From the NCBI GenBank assembly GCA_964521285.1, contig CAZFQS010000007.1, forward strand, positions 1 through 64,000: a stretch of 64,000 bases of DNA, in the 5' to 3' direction. Shown here in pieces: positions 57,001-64,000 of the stretch (position 1 is its first letter; the number at the start of each line of letters is the position of its first letter). Origin of the DNA: G020354785 sp964521285 (lineage in GTDB: Bacteria; Bacteroidota; Bacteroidia; Bacteroidales; UBA10428). The notes beneath the pieces were generated by a model, which worked only from the letters and a program-made list of their open reading frames with translations, was not told the origin of the DNA and did not search any database. A program made the translations under genes and the position numbers.

Positions 57001-57117
57001 TTAACCCTGACGTTGCTTAAACTTAGGGTTTTTTTTGTTTATTACATAAATGCGTCCTTTTCGTCTTACAATTTTGCAATCGGGACTTCTCTTTTTAACT
57101 GATGCTCTAACCTTCAT
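57001..57117 (-). CDS. rpmJ: 50S ribosomal protein L36
   Basis: This 38-residue protein starts [20 protein letters not shown] and ends NPKFKQRQG, which is unmistakable L36. Of the C-C-C-H zinc ligands of the classical form only one Cys remains, so this is the zinc-independent type. It fills the gap between infA and rpsM, the normal position. Confidence 0.95.
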   Translation of the reverse strand: MKVRASVKKRSPDCKIVRRKGRIYVINKKNPKFKQRQG

Positions 57118-57133
57118 TTTAATTAACTTTTTA

Positions 57134-57352
57134 TTATTTATATCTGAATGTAATTCTGCCTTTAGTCAGATCATAAGGTGACATCTCTATTTTTACCTTA
57201 TCACCGGGCAGAATTTTAATATAATGCATTCTCATCTTTCCGGAGATGTGAGCAGTTATAATATGTCCATTTTCGAGTTCTACTCTAAACATTGCATTTG
57301 ACAACGCTTCTTTAATTATACCATCCTGTTCAATTGAAGGTTGTTTTGTCAT
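57134..57352 (-). CDS. infA: Translation initiation factor IF-1
   Basis: IF-1 blocks the A site during initiation. The 72-residue OB-fold protein has [47 protein letters not shown] and the closing [12 protein letters not shown], all conserved. It is 5 nt after map and 16 nt before rpmJ. Confidence 0.98.
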   Translation of the reverse strand: MTKQPSIEQDGIIKEALSNAMFRVELENGHIITAHISGKMRMHYIKILPGDKVKIEMSPYDLTKGRITFRYK

Positions 57353-57357
57353 TATTT

Positions 57358-58143
57358 TTAGTAATTAATATTTTTCAGTACTTCTTCAATATATTCAAAT
57401 GTTGACAATATATCAGCTTTATTTTTATTAATAGCTACTGCCAGTTCGTAATGTGCTGATGGTTTATTATCAGCTGTTCTGATCGTCCATCCATCTTTTT
57501 CCTGCACAATTTCCTTTTTCCCCAGGTTAATCATTGGTTCTATACAGATGACCATGCCCTTTTTAAGTTTAATTCCTTTTCCTCTTCTGCCAAAATTGGG
57601 AACTTCAGGTGATTCATGCAAATTCTTGCCCAGACCATGGCCCACCATTTCTCTAACAACAGAAAATCCTTCATGTTCACAATAACTTTGAATTGCATAG
57701 CCAATATCACCTAATCTTTGTCCTTCCTTTGCCGCTTCAATTCCTTTAAAAAGGGATTCCTTTGTAACTTTGACCAGTTTTTTGATGCCATCATCAATTT
57801 TGCCTATAGCAAATGTATATGCAGAATCCCCGTAATATCCGTTTAATAAAACTCCACAATCAATAGAAACAATATCTCCTTCTTTAAGTTCATATTGTGA
57901 AGGGATGCCGTGAACAACCTGGCTATTTACAGAGGTGCACAGCGTTTTGGGATAGTCTTTATAGCCCAAAAATCCGGGTTCTCCTCCGTTGTCTCTAATG
58001 AATTCCTCAGCCCGCTGGTCCAGTCTGAGTGTAGCAACTCCGGGTTTTATTAATTTACCTACCTCAGCCAGGGTTTTTGAAACCAACTGATTACTTCTTC
58101 TAAGCAATTCAATCTCTTCTTCTGTTTTATAAAATATCATCAA
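57358..58143 (-). CDS. map: Methionine aminopeptidase, type I
   Basis: Removes the initiator Met from nascent proteins. The 261-residue enzyme has the metal ligands in [23 protein letters not shown] (two Asp), [20 protein letters not shown] (His) and ICIEPMIN (Glu), with the last Glu expected near the C-terminal region. Its position between secY and infA is common in this phylum. 15 nt after secY. Confidence 0.96.
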   Translation of the reverse strand: MMIFYKTEEEIELLRRSNQLVSKTLAEVGKLIKPGVATLRLDQRAEEFIRDNGGEPGFLGYKDYPKTLCTSVNSQVVHGIPSQYELKEGDIVSIDCGVLLNGYYGDSAYTFAIGKIDDGIKKLVKVTKESLFKGIEAAKEGQRLGDIGYAIQSYCEHEGFSVVREMVGHGLGKNLHESPEVPNFGRRGKGIKLKKGMVICIEPMINLGKKEIVQEKDGWTIRTADNKPSAHYELAVAINKNKADILSTFEYIEEVLKNINY

Positions 58144-58158
58144 AGAACGTTAAGTTAT

Positions 58159-59484
58159 TTAAATGGAAGAAGCTATTCCTCCGGCTCTTCCTTTTATTCT
58201 GCCGGATTTCATCAGTCCGTCATAATGACGCATTAGAAGGTGACTTTCTATTTGCTGCAAAGTATCTAATACTACTCCAACCATTATGAGTAATGATGTG
58301 CCACCATAAAAATAAGCAAATCCTCTGGTAATCCCTGCCATCATTGCAAAAGCTGGCAGTATAGCTACAAATGCCAGGAATATAGATCCTGGAAGTGTTA
58401 TTCTCGACATAATACTATCAAGAAACTCTGAAGTTTTTCTGCCAGGTTTTATACCTGGGATGAACCCTCCATGTTTCTTCATATCTTCAGCCATTTGCGT
58501 CGGATTAATAGTTATGGCTGTATAGAAATATGTAAACAATACTATTAAAACTGCATTTGTAAAGTTGTACCAGAATCCCACGGGATTTGCATATGCTGAT
58601 ACAAATCCGGATAAAGAATCTCCTCCGTATCTGGCAAATGATAATGGTAACATTACTATTGCCTGTGCAAAGATAATTGGCATTACACCAGCAGCATTTA
58701 CTTTAAGCGGGATATATTGTCTTACTCCTCCGTATTGTTTATTCCCTATTATTCTTTTTGCATATTGTACAGGAATTCTTCTTGTACCCTGTACCAGCAG
58801 GATAGTAATAACAAATACAAGGAACAGGAATACAATCTCTACCAGGAATGCTATTAATCCGCCTCCTTGTCTTTCAAGTCTTGCCACGAGTTCACTTGTA
58901 ATTGCAAAAGGAAATCGTGCTATTATTCCAATCATAATAATTAATGAAATACCGTTGCCAATTCCCTTGTCTGTTATTCTTTCTCCAAGCCACATAATAA
59001 ACATGGTTCCTGTTGTAAGAATAAGTACTGAAAAGGGGACAAATAATCTGTGTATAACACGTGCTTCAGCAGGTATTTGTGTAAGGTATGCCGGCCCCTG
59101 GATTAATAAAATACCTACTGTTAAGTACCTTGTTATTTGATTAATTTTTCTCCTGCCACTCTCTCCTTCTTTTTGTAGTCTCTGGAAGTAGGGAACTGCT
59201 ATACCAAGTAATTGAATTACAATTGAAGCCGAGATATAGGGCATAATCCCCAAAGCAAAAATTGAAGCATTTGCAAAAGCACCTCCTGAAAACATGTTCA
59301 GCAGACCCAGCACACCCTGAGAGGCTCTTTCCTGTAAAACCTGTAATTGAGAAGGGTCTACACCCGGCAATACAACTTTTGATCCCAGACGATAGATTAA
59401 AAGTATTCCCAGTGTATATAAAATCCTTGTTCTGAGGTCCTCAATTTTGTAAATGTTCTTAATTGTATCAATAAATTCTTTCAT
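58159..59484 (-). CDS. secY: Preprotein translocase subunit SecY
   Basis: The channel of the Sec translocase. The 441-residue protein has ten predicted membrane helices, beginning at RTRILYTLGILLIYRLGS. It has the plug region after VLPGVDPSQL, GIMPYISASIVIQLL (helix 2), and the conserved GIRPGKxT-like GIKPGRKTSEFLDSIMSRITLPG loop that binds SecA. 4 nt after rplO. Confidence 0.97.
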   Translation of the reverse strand: MKEFIDTIKNIYKIEDLRTRILYTLGILLIYRLGSKVVLPGVDPSQLQVLQERASQGVLGLLNMFSGGAFANASIFALGIMPYISASIVIQLLGIAVPYFQRLQKEGESGRRKINQITRYLTVGILLIQGPAYLTQIPAEARVIHRLFVPFSVLILTTGTMFIMWLGERITDKGIGNGISLIIMIGIIARFPFAITSELVARLERQGGGLIAFLVEIVFLFLVFVITILLVQGTRRIPVQYAKRIIGNKQYGGVRQYIPLKVNAAGVMPIIFAQAIVMLPLSFARYGGDSLSGFVSAYANPVGFWYNFTNAVLIVLFTYFYTAITINPTQMAEDMKKHGGFIPGIKPGRKTSEFLDSIMSRITLPGSIFLAFVAILPAFAMMAGITRGFAYFYGGTSLLIMVGVVLDTLQQIESHLLMRHYDGLMKSGRIKGRAGGIASSI

Positions 59485-59488
59485 TTAT

Positions 59489-59935
59489 CTATATTTTTAC
59501 TGCACTCCCTTCCAAAGACTCTATAGCCTTTATGGCAGATTTTGAAAAAGCATGTGCTTTTACTTCCAGTTTAGAGGTTAATTTTCCATCGCCGAGAATT
59601 TTCACACGATCATTTTTTGAAGCAAAACCTGCATCAATTAGGGCCTGTACATCAATTGACTTCAGGTTTTTCCTGTCAGCTAAATTTTGTAAAGTACTTA
59701 TATTAATACTTTTGTATTCTTTTCTGCTAATATTAGTAAATCCATATTTGGGCACTCTTCTTTGCAATGGCATTTGCCCCCCCTCATATCCTTTTTTTCT
59801 CCTGAAACCTGACCGGGATTTAGCACCCTTATGACCTTTTGTGGCCGTGCCTCCCTTACCTGACCCCTGACCCTTTCCAAGCCTTATTTTGTTCTTAACA
59901 GAATTTTTTGCCGGTTTGAGATTACTTAAGTCCAT
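59489..59935 (-). CDS. rplO: 50S ribosomal protein L15
   Basis: Late assembly 23S rRNA-binding protein. The 148-residue protein has the glycine- and basic-rich N-terminal half (KNKIRLGKGQGSGKGGTATKGHKGAKSRSG) and the C-terminal VKAHAFSKSAIKAIESLEGSAVKI. Between rpmD (19-nt gap) and secY. Confidence 0.97.
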   Translation of the reverse strand: MDLSNLKPAKNSVKNKIRLGKGQGSGKGGTATKGHKGAKSRSGFRRKKGYEGGQMPLQRRVPKYGFTNISRKEYKSINISTLQNLADRKNLKSIDVQALIDAGFASKNDRVKILGDGKLTSKLEVKAHAFSKSAIKAIESLEGSAVKI

Positions 59936-59954
59936 ATCTTATTAAATATCTTTA

Positions 59955-60137
59955 TTATTTTTTCCCCTCAATATTTACTAAATGTCTTACCTTATTTACC
60001 ATGCCAATTATTTGAGGTGTAGCTTCCAGCTCAACAGTGCTGCTTATTTTTCTTAGCCCAAGAGCATCAAGTGTTCTTTTCTGTCTTTTTGAACTCCCTA
60101 TCCTGCTTTTTATTTGCGTAATTTTAATTGTTGCCAT
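59955..60137 (-). CDS. rpmD: 50S ribosomal protein L30
   Basis: The 60-residue protein has IKITQIKSRIGSSKRQKRTLDALGLRKI and GMVNKVRHLVNIE, diagnostic of L30. It binds 23S rRNA at the surface of the large subunit. 24 nt after rpsE. Confidence 0.96.
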   Translation of the reverse strand: MATIKITQIKSRIGSSKRQKRTLDALGLRKISSTVELEATPQIIGMVNKVRHLVNIEGKK

Positions 60138-60161
60138 TTTTGAAATATATTACCAAATATA

Positions 60162-60680
60162 TCATCCATTAAATACTTTATCCATACTAATACCTCTTTG
60201 CTGAGCAACTGTATATGGATCTCTAAGTTGTAAAAGTGCTGTAAAGGTAGCTTTAACCAGGTTATGAGGATTTGAAGATCCTTTGGATTTGGCCAGTACA
60301 TCAGTTATGCCTACACTTTCAAGAACTGCGCGCATTGCACCTCCTGCTTTGACTCCTGTACCCCCTGATGCGGGCTTAATGAAGATTTTAGCTCCTCCAT
60401 ATTTTGAAAATTGCTCATGAGGTATAGTGCCATTTAAAACAGGTACTTTTATTAAATTTTTCTTTGCATCTTCTATTCCCTTTGCTATAGCAGTAGTTAC
60501 TTCATTGGCTTTTCCCAGCCCAAACCCGACTATTCCATCTTCATTTCCCACTACTACTACTGCGGAAAAACTAAATGTTCGTCCACCTTTAGTAACTTTT
60601 GTTACTCTTTGAATACTAACTAACCGGTCTTTTAAATCTAAATCAGTAGTTCTGACTCTTCTAATACTTGTTGTAGACAT
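60162..60680 (-). CDS. rpsE: 30S ribosomal protein S5
   Basis: Fidelity protein at the mRNA entry channel. The 172-residue protein has [30 protein letters not shown], the dsRNA-binding-like S5 N-terminal domain, and [53 protein letters not shown] is also conserved. It follows rplR by 5 nt. Confidence 0.97.
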   Translation of the reverse strand: MSTTSIRRVRTTDLDLKDRLVSIQRVTKVTKGGRTFSFSAVVVVGNEDGIVGFGLGKANEVTTAIAKGIEDAKKNLIKVPVLNGTIPHEQFSKYGGAKIFIKPASGGTGVKAGGAMRAVLESVGITDVLAKSKGSSNPHNLVKATFTALLQLRDPYTVAQQRGISMDKVFNG

Positions 60681-60685
60681 ATTTA

Positions 60686-61045
60686 TTAAAATTTTAATCC
60701 ACCTTCTCTTGCAGCTTCAGCAAGAGCTTTAACTCTGCCATGATAGAGATAACCATTTCTGTCAAATACAACATTGGTTATCCTGGCAGCTTTTGATTTT
60801 TCAGCTGTAAGTTTTCCAACCAGCTTTGCCTGTTCAGTTTTAGTTATATTTTTTTTATCAGCAATTTCTTTATTTAAAGAAGAAACTGAAAGCACAGTCC
60901 TCCCTTCATCGTCATTGATAAATTGAGTATATATATGTTTATTACTCCTGAACACTGATAATCTTGGTTTTTCTTTTGTCCCTGTTATTATCTTTCTTAT
61001 TCTTTTTCTAATTCGTGTTCTTCGTTCTTGTCTTGTTATTGCCAT
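60686..61045 (-). CDS. rplR: 50S ribosomal protein L18
   Basis: Binds 5S rRNA. The 119-residue protein has the basic N-terminus [41 protein letters not shown], and [26 protein letters not shown] at the end. 21 nt after rplF. Confidence 0.97.
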   Translation of the reverse strand: MAITRQERRTRIRKRIRKIITGTKEKPRLSVFRSNKHIYTQFINDDEGRTVLSVSSLNKEIADKKNITKTEQAKLVGKLTAEKSKAARITNVVFDRNGYLYHGRVKALAEAAREGGLKF

Positions 61046-61066
61046 AGTTTAAAAGTATAGTCTGTT

Positions 61067-61621
61067 TTAAACACTTGCAGATTTTCCTGCTTTTTTCCTT
61101 ATTTGTTCATCCATAAATTTTACACCTTTTCCTTTGTATGGTTCAGGTTTCTTTAGTGAGCGTATTTTTGCAGCAACCTGACCTAAAAGCTGTTTATCAG
61201 CACTTTTTAATGTAATAATGGGATTACTTCTCCTTTCTGTTTTAGCTTCTACTTTAATTTCCGGGGGCAGCTCAATATGAATATCGTGGGAATATCCCAG
61301 ATTTAGTTCAAGTCTTTGACCCTTTGCTTCTGCCCTGTAACCTATACCCACTAATTCCTGCTGAATAGTGTAACCCTTGGAAACGCCTTCTACCATGTTA
61401 TTGATCAGGGAACGGTATAAACCATGCAGGGCTTTATGCCTTTTCTGATTGGTTGGTCTTTTTACCAGTATTTTATTATCTGCAATTTCTATTTTAATAT
61501 CAGGATTAACCTTTTGGGTTAATTCTCCTAAACGACCCTTAACACTGACAATATTCCCCGGGGTCATGTTTACTGTTACACCCTCGGGAATTTTTATCGG
61601 TAGCATACCTATTCGTGACAT
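61067..61621 (-). CDS. rplF: 50S ribosomal protein L6
   Basis: Sits near the factor-binding site and binds 23S helix 97. The 184-residue protein has SRIGMLPIKIPEGVTV at the start and two L6 repeats. The conserved SLKKPEPYKGKGVKFMDEQIRKKAGK lies near the end. 16 nt after rpsH. Confidence 0.97.
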   Translation of the reverse strand: MSRIGMLPIKIPEGVTVNMTPGNIVSVKGRLGELTQKVNPDIKIEIADNKILVKRPTNQKRHKALHGLYRSLINNMVEGVSKGYTIQQELVGIGYRAEAKGQRLELNLGYSHDIHIELPPEIKVEAKTERRSNPIITLKSADKQLLGQVAAKIRSLKKPEPYKGKGVKFMDEQIRKKAGKSASV

Positions 61622-61637
61622 TTATAAATCCTCCTGT

Positions 61638-62033
61638 TTAATGTACAAAACATAATATTTCACCGCCAACACTTTGTTTTCGTGCTTCTTTATCAGTCAA
61701 AACTCCTTTTGATGTTGATAAAATAGCTATACCTAATCCGTTTAAGACTCTTGGTATATTATCCTTTCTTGCATACTTCCTTAATCCCGGGCGACTTATC
61801 CTTTTAATAGATTTGATCGCCGGCAGCTTTGTCTCGGAATTATATTTTAATGCAATCTTGATTATACCCTGAATTTTATCATCGATAAATTTATAATTCA
61901 GGATATAACCCTGATCATGAAGAATCTTTGTGATATCCTTCTTAAGATTTGAGGCAGGGATCTCCACTACTTTATGTTTAGCCATAATGGCATTACGTAT
62001 TCTGGTCAAATAATCTGCAATAGGATCTGTCAT
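61638..62033 (-). CDS. rpsH: 30S ribosomal protein S8
   Basis: Binds the central domain of 16S rRNA. In proteobacteria it is the autoregulator of the spc operon, but whether that holds here cannot be read from sequence. The 131-residue protein has [27 protein letters not shown] and the C-terminal [26 protein letters not shown]. Confidence 0.97.
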   Translation of the reverse strand: MTDPIADYLTRIRNAIMAKHKVVEIPASNLKKDITKILHDQGYILNYKFIDDKIQGIIKIALKYNSETKLPAIKSIKRISRPGLRKYARKDNIPRVLNGLGIAILSTSKGVLTDKEARKQSVGGEILCFVH

Positions 62034-62078
62034 AAAAATTTTCTATTAATTATTTGCGATTTACACTATATATTTTCA

Positions 62079-62348
62079 TTACCAGCTAGCTTTTTTGACT
62101 CCTGGTATTAATCCTTCAGAGGCCATTTCTCTGAACGTTATTCTGCTTAGTCCGAATTGCCTCATGTAACCCTTTGGTCTTCCTGTTAGTATACATCTGT
62201 TATGTAATCTGTTAGGATTCGAGTTTCTTGGCAATCTGCTTAATCCCTGATAATCTCCTTCAGCTTTGAGTTTAGCTCTCTTTTTAGCGAATTTTTCTAC
62301 AAGTTGTTTACGCTTTATTTCGCGAGCCTTCATTGATTCTTTAGCCAT
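62079..62348 (-). CDS. rpsN: 30S ribosomal protein S14 (zinc-independent form)
   Basis: Part of the 30S head. At 89 residues it is the long form without the two CxxC zinc motifs: the centre reads [39 protein letters not shown]. It should fold without zinc. One base separates it from rplE. Confidence 0.96.
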   Translation of the reverse strand: MAKESMKAREIKRKQLVEKFAKKRAKLKAEGDYQGLSRLPRNSNPNRLHNRCILTGRPKGYMRQFGLSRITFREMASEGLIPGVKKASW

Positions 62349-62349
62349 A

Positions 62350-62907
62350 TTAACCTCTTTTTATTGTTTTAAATGGTAAACCAAATTCTCTTAACAAAGA
62401 ATATCCTTCTTCATCACTTTTTGCTGTAGTGACAAAAGTAATTTCTAATCCTAATATTTTTATTATCTTATCGATATCAATTTCCGGAAATATTATCTGT
62501 TCAGCTATACCTAAATTATAGTTGCCTCTTCCGTCAAGCTTGGGATTTAATCCTCTAAAATCTCTGATTCTTGGAAGCGCTGCAGATATCAGTCTTTCAA
62601 GGAATTCGTACATTTTATCTTTTCTGAGAGTTACTTTAACTCCTATGGGCATACTTTTCCTTAATTTAAAGTTTGAAATATCCCTTTTTGAAACAGTTTG
62701 TATAGCCTTTTGTCCTGCGATTAAAGTAAGCTCTTCCTGAGCTACATCAATAAGTTTTTTATCAGCTACAGCCTGACCTACACCCTGATTAATAATTATT
62801 TTTTCTAACCTGGGAACCTGCATTATTGATGTGTAACCAAATTCTTTGGTTAGCACGGGAATAATTTCTTCCCTATATTTTTTTTTAAGGTTCGGTATAT
62901 AAGCCAT
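62350..62907 (-). CDS. rplE: 50S ribosomal protein L5
   Basis: Binds 5S rRNA and contacts the P-site tRNA. The 185-residue protein has [71 protein letters not shown] and the C-terminal LLREFGLPF. Its start codon overlaps the rplX stop by one base. Confidence 0.97.
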   Translation of the reverse strand: MAYIPNLKKKYREEIIPVLTKEFGYTSIMQVPRLEKIIINQGVGQAVADKKLIDVAQEELTLIAGQKAIQTVSKRDISNFKLRKSMPIGVKVTLRKDKMYEFLERLISAALPRIRDFRGLNPKLDGRGNYNLGIAEQIIFPEIDIDKIIKILGLEITFVTTAKSDEEGYSLLREFGLPFKTIKRG

Positions 62908-63230
62908 TATTTAATTTCTTCTCCAGATTTTGTTGAGTATCTATAAAGTTTATTTTTTTCATTTAATTTTCGGCCGATTCTTGTTGGTTCGCCTGATGAT
63001 GGATCAATAAGCATCAAATTTGATATATTTATTGGGGCTTCTTTTTTTATAATACCACCTTGAGGATGTTTAGCGTTGGGTTTTGTATGCTTTGATATTA
63101 AATTAATACCCTCTACTATGGCTTTATTTGTTTTTCGAATAATCTCAAGCACTCTTCCCTTTTGTCCTTTATACTCGCCAGTTATTACAAATACTGTATC
63201 TCCCTTTTTTATATGCAACTTTTTTTGCAT
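62907..63230 (-). CDS. rplX: 50S ribosomal protein L24
   Basis: Assembly initiator of the large subunit. The 107-residue protein has a KOW motif ([23 protein letters not shown]) and [42 protein letters not shown], diagnostic of bacterial L24. 21 nt after rplN. Confidence 0.97.
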   Translation of the reverse strand: MQKKLHIKKGDTVFVITGEYKGQKGRVLEIIRKTNKAIVEGINLISKHTKPNAKHPQGGIIKKEAPINISNLMLIDPSSGEPTRIGRKLNEKNKLYRYSTKSGEEIK

Positions 63231-63251
63231 TTATATAAATTTTAAAATTAA

Positions 63252-63617
63252 TTATAAAACCTCAGGTGCTAACGATATAATTTTCATATATTTATCTCTA
63301 AGCTCCCTTGCTACAGGGCCGAAAATTCTGGTCCCTCTTAATTCTTCTGTAGCAGTTAAAAGAACACAGGCATTATCATCAAAACGTATATATGATCCAT
63401 CAGATCTTCTGACCTCTTTTTTAGTTCTGACAACAACAGCTTTACTTACAGTCCCTTTTTTTACTTCTCCTGAAGGCAATGCATTTTTTACTGTTACAAC
63501 TACCTTATCTCCTATGCTGGCATATCTTTTTCTTGTGCCACCTAAAACTCTGATGCACAGAACTTCTTTTGCCCCGCTATTATCAGCAACTGATAATTTT
63601 GATTCTTGTTGTATCAT
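63252..63617 (-). CDS. rplN: 50S ribosomal protein L14
   Basis: Forms inter-subunit bridges with 16S rRNA. The 121-residue protein has [37 protein letters not shown] and the closing [27 protein letters not shown]. 2 nt after rpsQ. Confidence 0.98.
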   Translation of the reverse strand: MIQQESKLSVADNSGAKEVLCIRVLGGTRKRYASIGDKVVVTVKNALPSGEVKKGTVSKAVVVRTKKEVRRSDGSYIRFDDNACVLLTATEELRGTRIFGPVARELRDKYMKIISLAPEVL

Positions 63618-63619
63618 AA

Positions 63620-63877
63620 TTATTTAGCTCTTTCAATAATTTCAATTAATCTCCAGTTTTTTTTCTTGCTTAAGGGACGTGTTTCCATAATTTTTACCAG
63701 ATCACCTATGTTGCATGTATTCTCTTCATCATGTGCAACAAATTTGGTAGTCTTATTAATAAATTTTCCATATATAGGATGCATTACCTTTCTCTTTTCA
63801 GCAACTACTATAGATTTATCCATCTTGTTACTAACTACTATGCCAACACGTTCTTTTCTTAAATTTTTTTTAGCCAT
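63620..63877 (-). CDS. rpsQ: 30S ribosomal protein S17
   Basis: The 85-residue OB-fold 16S rRNA-binding protein has [83 protein letters not shown] blocks typical of S17, in particular HPIYGK and the ETRPLSKxKxWR segment. It is 8 nt after rpmC. Confidence 0.97.
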   Translation of the reverse strand: MAKKNLRKERVGIVVSNKMDKSIVVAEKRKVMHPIYGKFINKTTKFVAHDEENTCNIGDLVKIMETRPLSKKKNWRLIEIIERAK

Positions 63878-63885
63878 TTATATTA

Positions 63886-64000
63886 TTATTTATCCTTATT
63901 TTCTTCCAATGTCTTCTTTCGAAGAATAGTCTCCAATCTTGCTATCGTCTTCTTTGTTTCCCTTATTTTTAGCGGATTGTCAAGAGGAGATATTGCATGA
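63886..64000 (-). CDS. rpmC: 50S ribosomal protein L29, 3' part only
   Basis: The frame runs off the right edge of the window. The 37 visible C-terminal residues include ISPLDNPLKIRETKKTIARLETILRKK, the conserved L29 helix (NP.RIR..RR.IARI.T pattern), and end with a Lys/Glu-rich tail. Position next to rpsQ supports the call. L29 binds near the polypeptide exit tunnel. Confidence 0.9.
   Translation of the reverse strand, partial: HAISPLDNPLKIRETKKTIARLETILRKKTLEENKDK

Overview
The window is about 64 kb of an AT-rich (roughly one third G+C by eye), gene-dense bacterial chromosome. It is almost certainly from the phylum Bacteroidetes (Bacteroidota), most like the order Bacteroidales or relatives. 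The evidence is: promoters of the Bacteroidetes form (-7 box TAnnTTTG, several with a -33 TTTG 18-19 nt upstream); almost no Shine-Dalgarno sequences; a short primary sigma factor lacking region 1.1; a PorQ gene of the type IX secretion system next to cmk; a GH13_8 (eukaryote-like) glycogen branching enzyme; and a ribosomal-protein cluster in which secY is followed by map, infA and a cysteine-poor rpmJ. No phage, insertion sequence, CRISPR array or rRNA is visible.

Layout. Bases 1-3200 hold the end of an enoyl-CoA hydratase-like gene, a DUF72 protein, a metallophosphoesterase, a methyltransferase and a cupin. 3.2-13.6 kb carries priA, glgB, ribF, ahcY, a degenerate Rieske-like lipoprotein, two small unknown proteins, greA, a HIT protein and ruvC. 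13.6-18.3 kb is an envelope stretch: an S41 lipoprotein, an EamA permease, an OmpL47-like repeat protein and a YfiR/DUF4154 protein. 18.3-21.5 kb has serS, the rplU-rpmA operon with its own promoter and terminator, and a bifunctional-nuclease/UVR protein. 22-31.5 kb has a six-PAS hybrid histidine kinase, a glycosyltransferase, recQ, tatC, lptB and tRNA-Leu(TAG). 31.6-35.0 kb has tig, clpP and clpX, the proteostasis set.

35.0-41.7 kb is a complete trpEGDCFBA operon, preceded by a leader peptide with three tandem Trp codons and a terminator/antiterminator pair. This transcription attenuator is the most informative regulatory element in the window. 41.7-49.6 kb has rpoD, a lipid-kinase-like gene, porQ-cmk, pfkA and a B12-dependent ribonucleotide reductase. 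Around 49.9-50.15 kb, four copies of a GC-rich GGGACAGCGCC element lie on both sides of tRNA-Leu(CAA). A dCMP deaminase and an S41 processing protease follow.

52.2-64 kb, all on the minus strand, is the spc/alpha ribosomal-protein cluster from rpmC (cut by the window end) through rpsQ, rplN, rplX, rplE, rpsN, rpsH, rplF, rplR, rpsE, rpmD, rplO, secY, map, infA, rpmJ, rpsM, rpsK, rpsD, rpoA and rplQ, with enolase 7 nt downstream of rplQ. Two ribosomal proteins carry large low-complexity tails: L21 a basic Lys/Ala/Thr-rich tail, and L17 an acidic tail built on a seven-residue repeat.

Most of the window is ordinary core genome. The parts worth a second look are the trp attenuator, the repeats around tRNA-Leu(CAA), the ribosomal-protein tails, the OmpL47/YfiR pair, the Rieske-like lipoprotein and the charge-complementary small pair at 11.0-11.9 kb.
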